From Hyphodiscus hymeniophilus (Eukaryota; Ascomycota; Leotiomycetes; Helotiales; Hyphodiscaceae), in NCBI GenBank assembly GCA_016508695.1, contig VNKQ01000006.1:1116001-1180000 (forward strand): 64,000 nucleotides of DNA, written 5' to 3'. Shown here one piece after another: positions 46,052 to 58,652 of this stretch; the stretch's first letter is position 1, and each line of letters starts with the position of its first letter. The notes under the pieces were generated by a model. The model saw nothing but the letters and a program-made list of their open reading frames with translations, did not search any database and was not told where the DNA came from. Position numbers and translations under genes: made by a program.

Positions 46052-48555
46052 ATGGCCATGCCTTCTCAGCATTATCAAGCGCTCCCAGTGGAGGAGAAGG
46101 TGGACGATGATCAGTCAAATCCTCCACCGCCGTCGCGACAATGGAGCAAGACGCGCATCGCACTACTCCTCTCGTTGTTATTACTTCTGTCTACCATTGT
46201 TGCGATCGCCACCCAAGCCTTGACGCTGGAAACTCCAGCCGTTGATGATTTGATCGACGACGAAGGGACCGAGTGGTTGCGAGAACACTTGACGAGGGCA
46301 ACAGGGGATAAATACTTGATTGGCGTGGGAAAAGCAGACATCACTGGGTATGTGAATGTTACTGATGTGATTTTATGGGACCTTTGCTGATCTGAATAGC
46401 CCGGTTGTTGAGATCAACTTTATGGTAATTTCCTCAGCCAAAGGCTCTATACTTCATACTTACTTCTCCAGGGCTATGCCAGCTTGTCCCAAGTCGGAAC
46501 TGGACTTCGCCAACGAATCTACTCCCGAGCTTTCATCATTGGAGATGTGAATAACCCGGATGATAGATTCGTCTATCTTGTCATGGATACACAATCCGGG
46601 GATACTGCAGTCCGTTATGGCATCCTGCGTGGACTGGAGGACCTAGGATCCGATTATGCCATGTACTCACAGTCCAATGTTGCGGTCACGGGAACCCACC
46701 AGCATTCTGGACCTGGTGCTGTAAATATTCTCTCTCTATTCATGATGAATTTCGCGTGGCTGATAATTTCCAGTGGGTCAACTATTTACTCCCCCAGATT
46801 ACGAGCCTTGGCTTTGACCAGCAGTCATACCAAGCTGTTGTCGACGGCGCGGTTCTCTCAATCCAAAGAGCCCACGAATCACTGGTAGAAGGCACTTTGA
46901 GCTACGCTGATGCCAACGTCACTGGCGCGAACAATGCCAACATTAATCGAAGTCCATACGCGTATCTTGCAAATCCTGCTGCTGAGAGAGCGTTATATGA
47001 AGACGACACAGACAAGACTTTGACGATGCTGAGATTCCAAAGAACCTCAGATGGCAAGAATATCGGAGTTCTGGGATGGCACAGTGTTCATGGAACCAGC
47101 ATGCTCGAGAACAATACCCACGTTACTGGTGACAATAAAGGCCTCACCTCCTACCTCTTTGAGAGCGCAATGAAGTCCGATACTACTGCTGCTGATGGAT
47201 TCGTTGCTGCGTTCTCTCAATCCAGTGTGGGAGATACAACTCCAAACATACTCGGAGCTTATTGTGACGATGGATCTGGAGAGATGTGTTCATTCGAGCA
47301 GAGCACTTGTGGGGAAACAAATACTACCAAGGGAACTAGCGAGAACTGCCACGGCCGAGGTCCCGAATTTCAAGCCCTTGATTTGGGTGTCGCCAGCTGT
47401 TACGAGATCGGAAGAAGAGTTTATTCTGTAGCAAAGTCGCTCTACGACAGCTTTGACAGCGTTGCAATACCTGTCACGGATACCAGTGTAAAAGCATATC
47501 ATACTTTCCAAGATATGCAGTATTTCAACTTCACCCTCACGAATGGAACGGCGGTGCAGACTTGCCCCGCTGCACTCGGATACTCCTTTGCGGGAGGGAC
47601 TAGTGACGGTCCAGGAGCCTTCGATTTTGTCCAGAACGATAATACAAGTTCAAGCTCCCAGAACCCGCTCTGGCAAATCGTGAGCGGCGTGATTTCAGAG
47701 CCGGATGCTCAGCAGAAGGCATGTCAGGAGCCCAAGCCGATTCTACTCAACGTTGGGCAGCTAAGTGTTCCCTATGATTGGTCTCCAAACATCATCGATG
47801 TGCAAAGTCTCCGAGTTGGACAGCTTATCATGATCATCTCTCCATCGGAAGCCACCACAATGACAGGACGAAGATGGAAAGCGGCTGTTGCGCAAGCGGC
47901 CATCAGCAAAGGAGTAACTTCCAGTCCAAAAGTAGTGCTTGGCGGACCAGCCAACACCTACGCCCATTATTGTGTTACTCCTGAGGAATATGGAATCCAA
48001 CGATACGAAGGAGCGAGCACTTTGTATGGGCCATGGGAGAGTTACGCATACATGTATCTGTCAACCAGCAATATTGGCTACCTTGCAGCTGATTCCACCA
48101 CCTCACCACCCGCAGGACCCAGCCCTCCTGATAACCAGAACAACTCTATCAGTTTGATCACAGGAGTTGTCTATGATAGTGCTCCGTTATTTAAGTCTTT
48201 CGGCCAGGTTCTGACTCAGCCTGCGACTTCCTACGCACCAGGAGCCGTCATTAATGCGACATTTCAAGGTGCCAATCCAAGAAATAACTTACGCCTCGAG
48301 GGTACTTTTGCGGCCGTTGAACTGCTGGAAAGCGGCAAGTGGACACAAGTTCGAGATGATGCCGATTGGAGCTTGGTGTACACTTGGGTTCGTGATGATA
48401 GTCTTTTGGGAACCAGCCACGTCGTCATTTCGTGGGAGTCAGAGACTGATGCAGCAGCTGGGACCTACAGAATCAAGTACTATGGTGATTCGAAGGCTTT
48501 GGGTGGGACCATAAGTGCGTTTACTGGGACAAGTAATCAATTTACTCTCTCTTGA
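46052..48555 (+). CDS. neutral/alkaline ceramidase
   Basis: Four exons: 46052-46347, 46400-46424, 46472-46720 and 46774-48555 (783 residues). Hydrolyses ceramide to sphingosine and fatty acid. A basic N-terminal tail leads to one hydrophobic helix (about residues 34-54), a signal anchor placing the enzyme in the secretory path or outside the cell. The catalytic domain shows YLIGVGKADITGP, GTHQHSGPGA and GWHSVHGTSM, which hold zinc-ligand histidines, and the amidase box, which reads GDTTPN (Thr about 346, codon 47239-47241). Family members usually have Ser at that position (GDVSPN). The C-terminal Ig-like domain ends FTGTSNQFTL. Several NxT/NxS glycosylation sites fit secretion. An alternative start at 46058 adds two residues fewer. 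Confidence 0.92.
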
Positions 48556-48944
48556 TGAATTGAAACTTGTTAGGGAATGGAGTTAGGTGTTGTTATACGT
48601 GTTAGTATTATATAGCATTAATTCACATATCTATCGATGATGGAGCGGGCCCACTTTCGTTGTGCTCTCTTCGATCCTGTGCTCCCTCACAATACCAAGC
48701 ACTACCATAAGTTATGTGGGAGAGCAATTCACTACCTGCAAAGACAGCCTTCAAGCAGCCACTAAATTGTTACGCAATGGAGCAAGCCGATTGTAGAATT
48801 TTGCAATTTACAGAATTGGATGACAACACCACGATGGTTTCATTGAGCATTCGATTTCTATTGATAGTCCTCCTTGAAAGACAACCGATGAAAATGAGAC
48901 AATCCTCCTTCATACTTCCTGATCTTCTACTGCTTTCAGACTAT
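48556..48944. other. convergent spacer, ceramidase / deuterolysin
   Basis: 389 bp between convergent stop codons. A plus-strand frame at 48714-49046 overlaps the deuterolysin 3' end and has no motif. Confidence 0.5.
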
Positions 48945-50116
48945 TTAACTGGTGCAGCCACCCAGCCTGACACTTCCAGCATACATCTCATAGGTATCCG
49001 CATTCTCCGCTGCTTGGGCTGCAGACAATTTCCTCGCGTCAGCTGAGCCATAGGCATAATCGTCCGTCCCGTAAAGATGGGTCATCTCATGGAGGATAGA
49101 TCCCCCTCTATCGTAGTCATCATCCGAACAAGTGGTCGCTAGCTCAGGAAAACCCCAGAAGCCATTGTTCGGGCATGGTATAATAGTGTTATCCCTGGGG
49201 ACCGTGTACAGAAGAGCGCTGCCATCGGCGCAGTCGCCGTAGATGTCGGTGCAGGAGATCTTGGGAGATGTCGTTTGTACACCTTTGACGTCGGTGTAGA
49301 TAGAGCGTACCTTCGTCTCCTCGGAGGTCGATCTGAACCAGGTGGTGAAATCATCGGCTCCAGAAGCAGCAGCGGTGTACGCGGCGCCAGACATGGAGAT
49401 GGCATCTGCGACGCTGGTCTTGAGGGAGCTGGTTTGAGACGTGCTACAGGAGCTGTAGCTCACTGCTCGCTTCATGATGCGAGACATAGGCGCGTCACGC
49501 TTGGAGATGAGCTCGCTGATATGGGTAAGCTAGTATCACTGCGTGATCCATTTGGGTTCGGAGGAAGGAACTCACTCGGCAACCTTGCTTTGATCGGGTG
49601 TAATATTCACAGTGCTGGAGCTGATATCTGCGCAAGTTTGCATATCCTTCAATGCGGTGGGAGCAGTGGATCCTACCACATACTTAAACCCCTGGACAGC
49701 TGTGATCCGGGCGGTCTCAACGCCAGCAAGATTGTAAGTCTTGGCTGCGTTGACAGAAGCAGTGACAGACTCGCCGGGTGCGAGGGTTTGGAACATCTCA
49801 GAAGCCAGTCCGCTTCGCTTGTAGTTGACGTAAGCGCCCTGAAATGGAAGCATTTGGCCATCTAGACGTATGTGTCAGACACACTACTGTGAGCTTCACG
49901 TCGAATCATCATACCTGTGCCGGCGACTAAAAGATCCTTGGTGGCGTGTTCACTCAAGACTGTGTTGCCCTTGAAGACAGTAATAGCTTCACTGCCTGTG
50001 TTTGTGACTGCAACTTGAGCAATATGGGCGTTTGTGCCAGCAATTTCAACAGAAAGAGGGCAGGCAGCTAGTGCTACGCCAGCAAAAGCAACCACGGGGA
50101 GGATTCTAGAAATCAT
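48945..50116 (-). CDS. deuterolysin, neutral protease 2 (peptidase M35)
   Basis: Three exons in gene order: 50116-49915, 49861-49576 and 49515-48945, giving 352 residues. A secreted zinc endopeptidase of the aspzincin group. The N-terminus MISRILPVVAFAGVALAAC is a signal peptide. A propeptide of about 150 residues follows and ends in KR dibasic sites (SKRDAP, MKRAVS) suited to Kex2 cleavage. The mature domain has cysteines for disulfides and the catalytic motif HEMTH followed by GTDDYAYG, which supplies the third ligand Asp. The open frame with a TTG upstream of the ATG at 50116 is not needed because the signal peptide starts at the ATG. Likely used for extracellular protein breakdown. Confidence 0.93.
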
Positions 50117-51543
50117 GTTTGAAGCAGAGGCTCTAGATTTGACTTTCAAGTTGTCTGTGAGGATGGTTCTTTAGGAAACCGGAGGAGATGAGCCCTATAA
50201 ATACCCTTTCACTCCTCCCACCTCCGCTCTCTACTGATAACAGCATTGTAAGAAAGTGGATTAGATCGAACGGTCATACTGATTGACCGAGTCTACGAAG
50301 ATAATCATCCTAACACCACACTCTCACCGTAAATTCCATGGAATCACAATGGCAAACAGAGCCAAGACGTTCGGAGAGCATCAAAGACAGCACTTGCAGC
50401 ACTTGGCAGCAGCACTTGGCAACGGCACTTTTTCCTTTATAAGCAACTCGATCTCATCTCATATGTATGAGCACTCCGGGGCAACTGCAGCTAATGAGTA
50501 ATTTTGGAAGGTACCTGACCTCCTGTGCGTATGGCAGGTGAGTTGAGAAATGGTGCCAATTTAGGAAGGCGAGCATCATACTAGCGGCTGTGAAGGAGCA
50601 GCCAAGCAATCGCTTGATTGACAAAGGAAGGTAATTGTGGCTGCGCTATGTCGATCATAAAGATAAGCATAACAGCTTCGGTCGCTCCCGTATGCGTCGC
50701 CAACTACCGGATGGGGTAATCCCCCCTGTATCGGCAATTGCTTGCTCGGCAGAAGAGTTCCTACGAGAAAGAACGGTCGACGCTTACTGTAGCGGACACA
50801 TCATGAATCGCAGAAGATTCAAACTCTTGGTTTGTGGTAAACCCCTTCGATTAGCAAGAAGAGGACCTGAGATGGCTAGTGGAATTAGCCTTCAATAGCT
50901 TAATTTTCAGACATCTGTGACTGTTGGTAAGGATTCGAGCAGTGAGGGACGTGGTCTCCAAACAGTGTTCTACCTCTGTCCAAAGGTTTGGACTGACCCT
51001 CGCGCTTGTGCGACGGTCGTAATCAGCCAACAACACAGGCTATTTAGAGCTTGGGATGAACCCCTTTGAAAGAAGCTTTTTAAGCGGTCAGACTGACGGT
51101 GGTGAAGACACATGGAAAGGAGGTGGCTGACTCGGGACGTGCAAATTCCGCATTAGGGCGGCAGAATCTGGCGGTGTCCTCCTGCCTGTTCTTGAAACTC
51201 AGAGCTGCATCAGACGGAATTTTCCAATTGGAAGGACTGTCTAAACGCTCAGATTGAAGCGAAGAGGTCCAAATTTCAAACTTAAAGAATCCAGACTTAC
51301 TGTGTCCTTACGTGCCAACTCACAGAAAAAGTATTCGTTTGGCGAAGAATTGGAGCTGCTCGGTGCTTTTGCTTTGTCAACAGCTGAGGTAGTTCTCATT
51401 GGAAGTCGAATCACATAGCCACTTAAATTAAACGCAATCAAGTGAATAAAGTTCAAACTCCGTTTATTGCGTTTGGATACTTGCACTTAGATCTCTCACT
51501 ATCATTGCTATAGCTACTGTTCTCCTTCTCCGTTCCCATCAAC
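50117..51543. promoter_or_regulatory. intergenic region upstream of deuterolysin
   Basis: 1.4 kb upstream of the deuterolysin start and downstream of the multicopper oxidase stop. It holds an imperfect AGCACTTGGC repeat around 50389-50430. Small frames at 50283-50501 and 50635-50898 lack motifs. I see no supported gene. Confidence 0.5.
50389..50430 (+). repeat. short imperfect repeat, AGCACTTGGC units
   Basis: Three to four near copies of a roughly 10-13 bp unit in tandem, about 270 bp upstream of the deuterolysin start. Function unknown. Confidence 0.6.
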
Positions 51544-53857
51544 TCATTGACCTCCACCTGCTCCACCTGTACCCCAGACACTGTACGGAAAGTAATCCAC
51601 CGGCTGAGCGGGATGAGTTGCATTCCCAACAACACTGCCCCCATAAGTCAAGTAGCCTTCAACCTCAGGTCGTGGTACCCTTCCGAGAACCTCAGTAGAA
51701 TTCCCCATAACCCACGCCTAGACAATATCAGCAATTTTCCCTTGCTCATAGGAGAATTCGAAGACCAACGGAAACAGGAACTTACAGTTTGCATGCCCCA
51801 AACCATATGTGGTAGGAGATGGCAGTGAATCATCCAAACACCCGGCTCCGTAATCCTCAGTCTCCAAGCCCTCCACCCCATAAGTTGACCAATTCCTGTT
51901 TGGCCCTGAAAACTATAGATCATGGTCGTACTATCATGAAGTCAGTTTTCGAATCCCCAAATCGCCTCTTACAGCCACTATCCTCTAGTAAATGTGCCAG
52001 AACGTAAAAGAAGAGAACAAAAAGGGACACGAGATAGGGAGCCTACTCTCTCTTCACCGGCTTTCCTGTAGAATAGGCCCATTTTGCTTCATTCTCAGCC
52101 TGATTATACACACCATCACCACCTCCCAGATCCCAATAGTGGGCACCATGTGCATGCCAGGGATGAGACTCCATCCCTCCGTTGGCAGATCCAGTGCCCT
52201 GAACGACAATCTCAAGCACCTCTCCGATAGCAGCAGGGAAAGCATATATGACCGGATCGAGACCGTCATTTTGAAGAGCGCGTTCCATTGAAGGCCATTC
52301 GAGACCATTGTTCTCATAGAGAGAGACAAGGTAGGGTTGCTGTACGAGACCTTCGTTCCAGGTGTAGTTGTTGATGAGGTAGACGAGACCGCCATTGCCA
52401 GTAATATCCAGGTGGAATGTGATGTTTACTCTGCGTGTAACTTCCTCGGCGGTCGGAAAAACGTCAGTCGCTGAGTATTCTGGGTGGGAAAGAGGACAAA
52501 GTACGTAATCAAGGAAATAGGTGTCTGTGGGCGGCAACGTAAGGGGTGGCGTGGCTGGTGGATAGAATGGACCAGTTGAGGAATTATACCCATTGACATA
52601 GTTGAGAACGGCGTACGATCGAGTAGGAGGTCCGAAATCCCGTGTTTCCAGTTGTATGAAGTATTGTTGCTTAGCTGGATGGGATTGTGTTTCGAGAAGA
52701 AAACTATAACGTTGACCAGGAGCGACTTGCATGAATTCAGTGCTGTGGATATCCGTGTAGGACCTATTTGGAATCATTAAAAACATGTCATGACCAAAAA
52801 TGGAAAGGAAGTCATCGCGGCATGAGAATGGAGGGATAGACTTACGCATCAGCTTCGATCACTTGAAGATTCTTATGGTCTTCGATCGCGAGAGAAACAA
52901 ATGCCAAAGAAGTCCCGCCGATTAGTCTCATTCTGTATGTCTTACCAGGCTGAACATTAATAACAGACAAACTTTCATTGCAGACCGTTCCCTCACTGGT
53001 CAAACCACCTCCTTTCCCGTTGACGAGTATCATTGTTTGGGCTTTTTCGTAAGCCATAGGTTGGGCTAACAAAGCATGCTCAATGACTGTATCATTATCC
53101 GGAAAGTTATCTTGGAGAAAGAGAAACCGTTCTCCGTCATAGGCGTATGGAGGGCGACCTGTTTCAATAATCTGGAAAAGATCAGTACAAGAATTCAATA
53201 GAATCTTCGAGTGACTGTGGGAAGAAGATGGACAACAGGGGGAAGAGTTTGCCTACAGTCAAAGGCCCCGTGCAAGAGATAGCTTGGAAGCCCACATGGG
53301 AGTGATAAAAATATGTTCCCGCCATTCCTATTGGAACATGAAGCTGATAATCAAAGTAATGATTAGGAGGCACAGGCCATTGAGCTGCTTGTGGGGTGCC
53401 ATCTGAGAATGGGGCTGTTGCCATGGTAAGGCCGTGCCAGTGCTATCAAGAGGTCCAAAAGGATTAGTTTTCAGACTTCAAATATATTCTCTACATTCTC
53501 CGACTCAAAAAAACAAGTATGTGGGAATTCATAGAGAGGAGATGGGCAATTGGCACAAGGACGAGGGCTTAGAGAGCTTACCATGGTAAGGTTCTGATCC
53601 GGTATGTCATTGAAAACTCGGATCCAAACAGTCTCGCCTTCCTTGAACTTCAGTTCAGGCCCTGGACTGGTGCCATTAACCAAGATAATATTCTTGGTTG
53701 GGACACATGATTGTTTTTGCTGTCCTTCAGTAATATGAAGGATGGCATCAGGGATGAAATTTTCATCGTGAGTTACAACACCCGCCGCATTGACGACACC
53801 TACTAGACTTGCGATGAATACAGGAAGAAGGGGAAGAAAGCTTTTGGGGAAAAGCAT
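51544..53857 (-). CDS. multicopper oxidase (ascorbate oxidase / laccase-like)
   Basis: Six exons in gene order: 53857-53582, 53442-53257, 53171-52846, 52763-52047, 51930-51786 and 51717-51544, giving 607 residues. The N-terminus MLFPKSFLPLLPVFIASLVG is a signal peptide. Three cupredoxin domains carry all four copper-binding blocks: HWHG (about 93-96), YHSHV (about 138-142), HPWHAHG (about 463-469) and HCHLLPHM with the axial position Met (about 537-548). All type 1, 2 and 3 copper ligands are therefore present. The layout, and endings such as MVWGMQ, resemble the fungal ascorbate oxidase-like branch more than classical laccases. It likely oxidises phenols or related compounds outside the cell. 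The substrate is not readable. The gene lies downstream of the P450 gene on the same strand, separated by 800 bp. Confidence 0.93.
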
Positions 53858-54654
53858 TTTGAAGGTTTGATGACTGAGCGATTTTGGGTTGAGCGAGTTT
53901 GAGAAGGTTAAAGTGCAAAACCTGATATTTAAAATAACATACCGGACGAAGTGTTACAGTGCCAGCGACTTGTATTCCAACATTATGATCATTATGAAAT
54001 TCCTGGTCTCACAAAATCAGAAACTAAGTACTGATGATCTACTACTGTAGCATTACACTGCCGATCTACAAGATCGCATCCTGAAGAAGTCGTGATATCA
54101 TGTGCGTATAGCCGTATAATCAACACCTGACAGCTCATTAATGAGTTCAAATTTCGTTCATAAATGCACACCTATATCAGTCTATACAAATCCATCCAGA
54201 TCCGAGTCACTATGGTGTACTGCATCCGTTGTGTTTCCACAAGCATATCCTTATGCTAGTCGGGTAGTGTGTCACCTATTACAGGTCACACGTAGTAGGA
54301 CATATTACGGACCAGGAACGGGAGTGAGACAAGACCAGAAAAGAAGCTCAGCAGACCAATCATTAATTGCTGGCTCACTCATCAGATGTGCCAATAGAAC
54401 CAGAAACCTAAGGCTCGTGCTCCCCAAGTCGGCTTCCGCGCTTCTGACGATTGAGTACATGTCCTCCCTTAGAAACTTTAGGCATTAAATTACGCATCAT
54501 AACAAGATATGAGCATCATTGATTAGCTAATTGGAAATGGCATTCAAGGCATATTGTAGATAGAAAATATATGAGTTATCATTTACTTTTGAGATCGTGT
54601 TGTACCCATTATGTTATAGTTATATATGTTTCGAGGCCTGGCTTCCAAACGGCA
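53858..54654. other. intergenic region, P450 / multicopper oxidase
   Basis: About 800 bp between two genes on the minus strand. A plus-strand frame at 54141-54488 has no motif. It probably includes the multicopper oxidase promoter. Confidence 0.5.
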
Positions 54655-56336
54655 TCATCCAATAGGCTCGAAGATGAGCTTGCATGTCTGGTCTAAAGGC
54701 CGAGTAGAAATTGCTTGATCAGACAAGGCCATGCTTCCTGTCATTTCAGGTGCGATCCTAGTCTTGTATCGGGAGTATACTTCGCGAAGTAAACATTTCA
54801 TTTCGATCAGCGCAAGGCTAAGTAACATGTGTTAGTAACTTGTTATTTCGAATGATGTCTGATACTAACTGTTTGCCTGTACAACTCCGTCCGCCGGCCG
54901 AGAAAGCGAAGAACAGTCTGTTCATCTCAACACAGGCTTGTGGATCAAGCCATCTCTCTGGCAGGAACTGGTCGCCGCGAACAAATACATTTTCGTTCAA
55001 TTGATGTACACTCCAAGCCTGGCAACTAACAATAACCCCGGCTGGAATAGAGCATCCATCAATGATTCGGCCATCTTTTGGAACATACCGAGGTTGTGAC
55101 ATTGGAATGGGTGGAAAACACCTCAGCCCTTCTTTGATTACTGCTTCTAGATATGGCAAATCATCAAGAGATTTCTCCTTGTTGGATAGGAGTTCCGCAA
55201 TAAGCTGATCTTGGACTTGAAAGCTCCTGGGCAGAGATAATTGATACATCAAGAAGCACAATGCGTCGCCAGTTGTGTCGATACCAGCTGCCAGATGGTT
55301 CAAGCATTCAGCAGCTATATGAACTTGCGGGAAGGCACCATCACTGTTCTGGAGTTTGTAGGCTAAGCTATGCTCTCCAGAATCCGCCTTCTCGACTGCG
55401 CTTAGTACAAATTGGCTTGCAAGTGGTGTGGGAGCAGGTTTGAGAATCTTTTCGAACCAGCTTGACATTGTTGGCCAACGATATCGAGCCATCTTCCCTG
55501 TCATCTTGTTAATTACATGAAAGCATGAAAGACTGATAAACAAACTTATTCGATCGTTGTAAAATGACATTCCTCTCATGATGCTGAGATCTCTACCCTC
55601 GATAGATTTTGTTCCATGAGGATGCAAAAGATGGAAGGACGCACAATCCAAGGCAAAACAATGTAGATAAATCTGATCCTATTAGCTTTGTTGGACCTCA
55701 GAACCGACAAACCTACATATACATCCAGTGCCGTATTTCCTGATTCTCGGCATCGTTCCAAAAAAGCATCTGCCCGATTTTGAACCCCACCCAGAACCTC
55801 AGCATGTAAGATGTTTGTCTTGGCATATGGTCCAGCAATGTAACGCTTCATTTGATCATGCTTGGTGCTCAATCAGTCAAGGTATTGAGTGCAAGTCCTT
55901 CCAGAAGATAACTTACATCCCATTTCCCAAGCGTTGAGAACGTTGTCCTTGCTCCTGTCAGCCATCTTGACTCTAATTTTGATCTCAATATCTCGGTCGC
56001 TCACCGTATACCATATTGTCTGAATAGATTATAAAACTCCGTCTTGTCATATCCGCTTCCACCACTTTGGTATATTTCCTTCAGCGCTTCCAAGGATGTG
56101 AACGATACTTCATTTGGTCCTAGCCGAACAACAGGCCCAAACTTCTTGTGTAGCTCATGAATATACAGTCGACGTTGACCAGTGAACTCTCTATACATCA
56201 GAAACACATCCGTGAATAAAGCGTACCAGGGACCTGGGAGCTTTGATAATGGCGCAAAAATCACTCTATTAACCAGCACACCAAGCCAGCCGAAGCCAAA
56301 TGCCACAAAGCATGTCATCCAGAGCGGGAATCCCAT
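54655..56336 (-). CDS. cytochrome P450 monooxygenase
   Basis: Six exons in gene order: 56336-56005, 55947-55917, 55860-55717, 55678-55546, 55497-54870 and 54817-54655, giving 476 residues. An N-terminal hydrophobic helix (MTCFVAFGFGWLGVL) anchors it to the ER, followed by the proline-rich hinge LSKLPGPWYA. The I-helix oxygen-binding motif is AAGIDTTGD. The K-helix ExxR is EGLR, the PERF region reads PERW, and the heme-thiolate loop FSAGGRSCTGKQ has its Cys near residue 419. The C-terminus ends KLIFEPIG. All key motifs are intact. It is slightly short for a fungal P450 (usually about 500 residues). The substrate is unknown. It is divergent from the O-methyltransferase gene, about 870 bp away, which suggests shared control. 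Confidence 0.92.
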
Positions 56337-57205
56337 TTTGCATAGCTATAGTCAAAGGTGATGGGATTCTCGACAGCTGGGTTGTCACCGATACTCAGTA
56401 AGGCAGCGATATTAATGTTGACTCGATTCCTCCTACAGCAGTACAGCACCCCAAAAGCAACGTTGAGGTCGTACAGCCCCGCTGCGACGCTTTTCACAGA
56501 ATTTGCGTGGCGTGGCTTAAGTGGGCAAATATTTTGTTGAATGGCGATTCAAGCTTCCGTAGTGGTTTCGACGCCGACCCTGACCTCCTGGCCTTAGCAG
56601 GCATGCGGGTGACCAAAAGGCAGAAAATAAAAGCGTGTAACCCGTATCTTACGCTGCTCAACGTCTTCCTTCGAGCAAAGTCAAGTATGAGGTGCATAAT
56701 AGATCACAGCAGAAAGCTAGTCACACAACTTGCGGGTAGGTGCCTTACTCCGCATTGTTTCACTCCAGAGATCTAGGTGGCGGCAGCGTCGAGTTCCTGA
56801 CGCCGAGAGAAAAGCCATTGGATAGGAAGACCTTGGCATTGGTGTAACCTCGAAATCAAGTCTCGCCTTGGACATAGTGAGACAAGCAGGTACCAGTGTT
56901 TCAGACATATCACCAACCGCCAACGTTCCCAATGCGACCAATCCTACTGCTTTGGTGCCACCAAACAGTGCTTGATGCCGTGTAGCCATTCATCTTGCAC
57001 AACATCAATAACCGCTGTCCAATTGCCGTTGTGGGAGCTCGGTAAGCTGGGACTTCTCTTCGGAGGACTCGAGGGTATCGCCGTCGAATGCCCTCACTCT
57101 TTTGACTTTCCACAAATCACATTTGAAATGGGTAACTTGACACATCGACGAAGTCAACAAGCTTAGCGTTCAGTAAAGCGCACATGACCACATACAAGCA
57201 CAACA
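56337..57205. promoter_or_regulatory. divergent promoter region, P450 / O-methyltransferase
   Basis: 869 bp between two start codons facing away from each other. Overlapping frames on both strands (about 90 codons each) lack motifs. It probably holds the promoters of both genes. Confidence 0.5.
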
Positions 57206-58652
57206 ATGGATACCAAACAGATGATGCAAGAACAGTATGTTGCTATCAAAGCAAATCTGGAAGAGCTCACTGCTGCTGTGAATGCTTATTCTGCCGTGTT
57301 TGAGAAGCACGCATCGTCGGATGACCTTGCTACGCAGATCTCACAGTTCCAGGTGAGAATGCTCGAAAGTGTGAAGCAGATGCAAAGTGCAGTTTATGGG
57401 CCGTTGAATATGGTTATGATACATTTTGAAGAGGTGCGTCGCCGCTGTCAACGAGCGAGCCACGGCTCAAATGGGATAGTGCCTTCGCTCAAGTTCTCTT
57501 AGAGCTCTGCTGGAAATGGGAGTTCTCGATTGCTTACCCGCTGATGGTCAAGGGATATCGGCGGCAGAGGTGGCGGGAAAGCTCTCCGTTGACGAAGCGC
57601 TTCTCGGTCTGTACATCAGCTCTCGTAAAATCTCAGACTGACTTTTGCAAAGTTCGTTTGATGCGGGTGGTTGTACCTACGTTCATCGCAGAGCCAAGTA
57701 CAAGAGTGTATACCCACACTCCAAACTCCAGAGTCTACTTGCTTCCTGCTCCAAGAGCAAGCTTCAAAATGATGTAAGCCTCACATCTGTCAAGAATGAA
57801 CGGCAGAACACATGGGCGGTATGAGAATAACACCAAGTAGGTTTGATGAAGTTTGCGTAGCCAGTGTCAAGATGTCCGAATTCCTGAAGAAAGACGGATA
57901 TCGAAACCCCAATTCCCTAACCAACAATCCATACACCTATGCGCATGACACGAAAGGCTTGGGTATGTTCGACTTCCTCCTTCAAGATCCGGTGCGGTTC
58001 AAGAACTTCAACGTTGCGATGCAAGCCCAGTCCGCCCAGACTCTACGACCGTACAGTCTGTTTCCATTCAAGGATGAACTAGGCAAGATTGAGACGACGG
58101 ACGAAACGGTGTTGGTTGTCGACGTGGGTGGTGGAAATGGCCAAGCTACAACTGCTATTCGAGGGCTTTGTCTTGGAATTAAAGGGAAAATGATTTTGCA
58201 GGATCAGGCTCAAGTCATTGAAGGGATCACCGAACCTTTACCTGGCGTAGAGAAGATGGCTCATGATTTCTTCAAGCCACAGCCAATCAAGGGTATGATG
58301 AGAGTCGCCCTTTCATTGCGTGATGCTGATATCTCTAGGCGCTCTCCTATATTACATGCACCGATGCTTACACGACTGGCCCGAGAACGAATGCGTGATG
58401 ATACTCAAGAGCATCGCCACCGCAATGAAACCGGGATCATCAAGACTTCTTATATCTGAGATCGTGATGCCAATAGGACCAACAGATATCCAGACCGCAT
58501 GGTCAGATATCTGCATGCTAACATTCAGCGGCATGGAAAGAACCGAGGAACAGTGGAGTGCGTTGCTCGACAAGTCTGGCTTGCAGCTCTTGAAAGTGTA
58601 TAGCGAGGAGGGGAGAAGCAATCATGGAGTGCTCGAAGTTGTTCTTAGGTAG
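57206..58652 (+). CDS. SAM-dependent O-methyltransferase (COMT-like)
   Basis: Five exons: 57206-57433, 57480-57606, 57653-57773, 57841-58292 and 58339-58652 (413 residues). The N-terminal part is helical with a dimerisation winged-helix region (LLEMGVLDCLPADGQGISAAEVAGKLSVDEALL). The SAM-binding motif I reads VLVVDVGGGNGQATTAI. Later motifs are GALLYYMHRCLHDWPENEC, where HDW supplies the catalytic His, and SRLLISEIVMP. The second exon begins after GATAG at 57479; other acceptors break the frame. It is typical of fungal methyltransferases that act on phenolic or polyketide hydroxyls. Its neighbours (P450, multicopper oxidase, regulator) fit a tailoring role, but the substrate is unknown. Confidence 0.9.
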
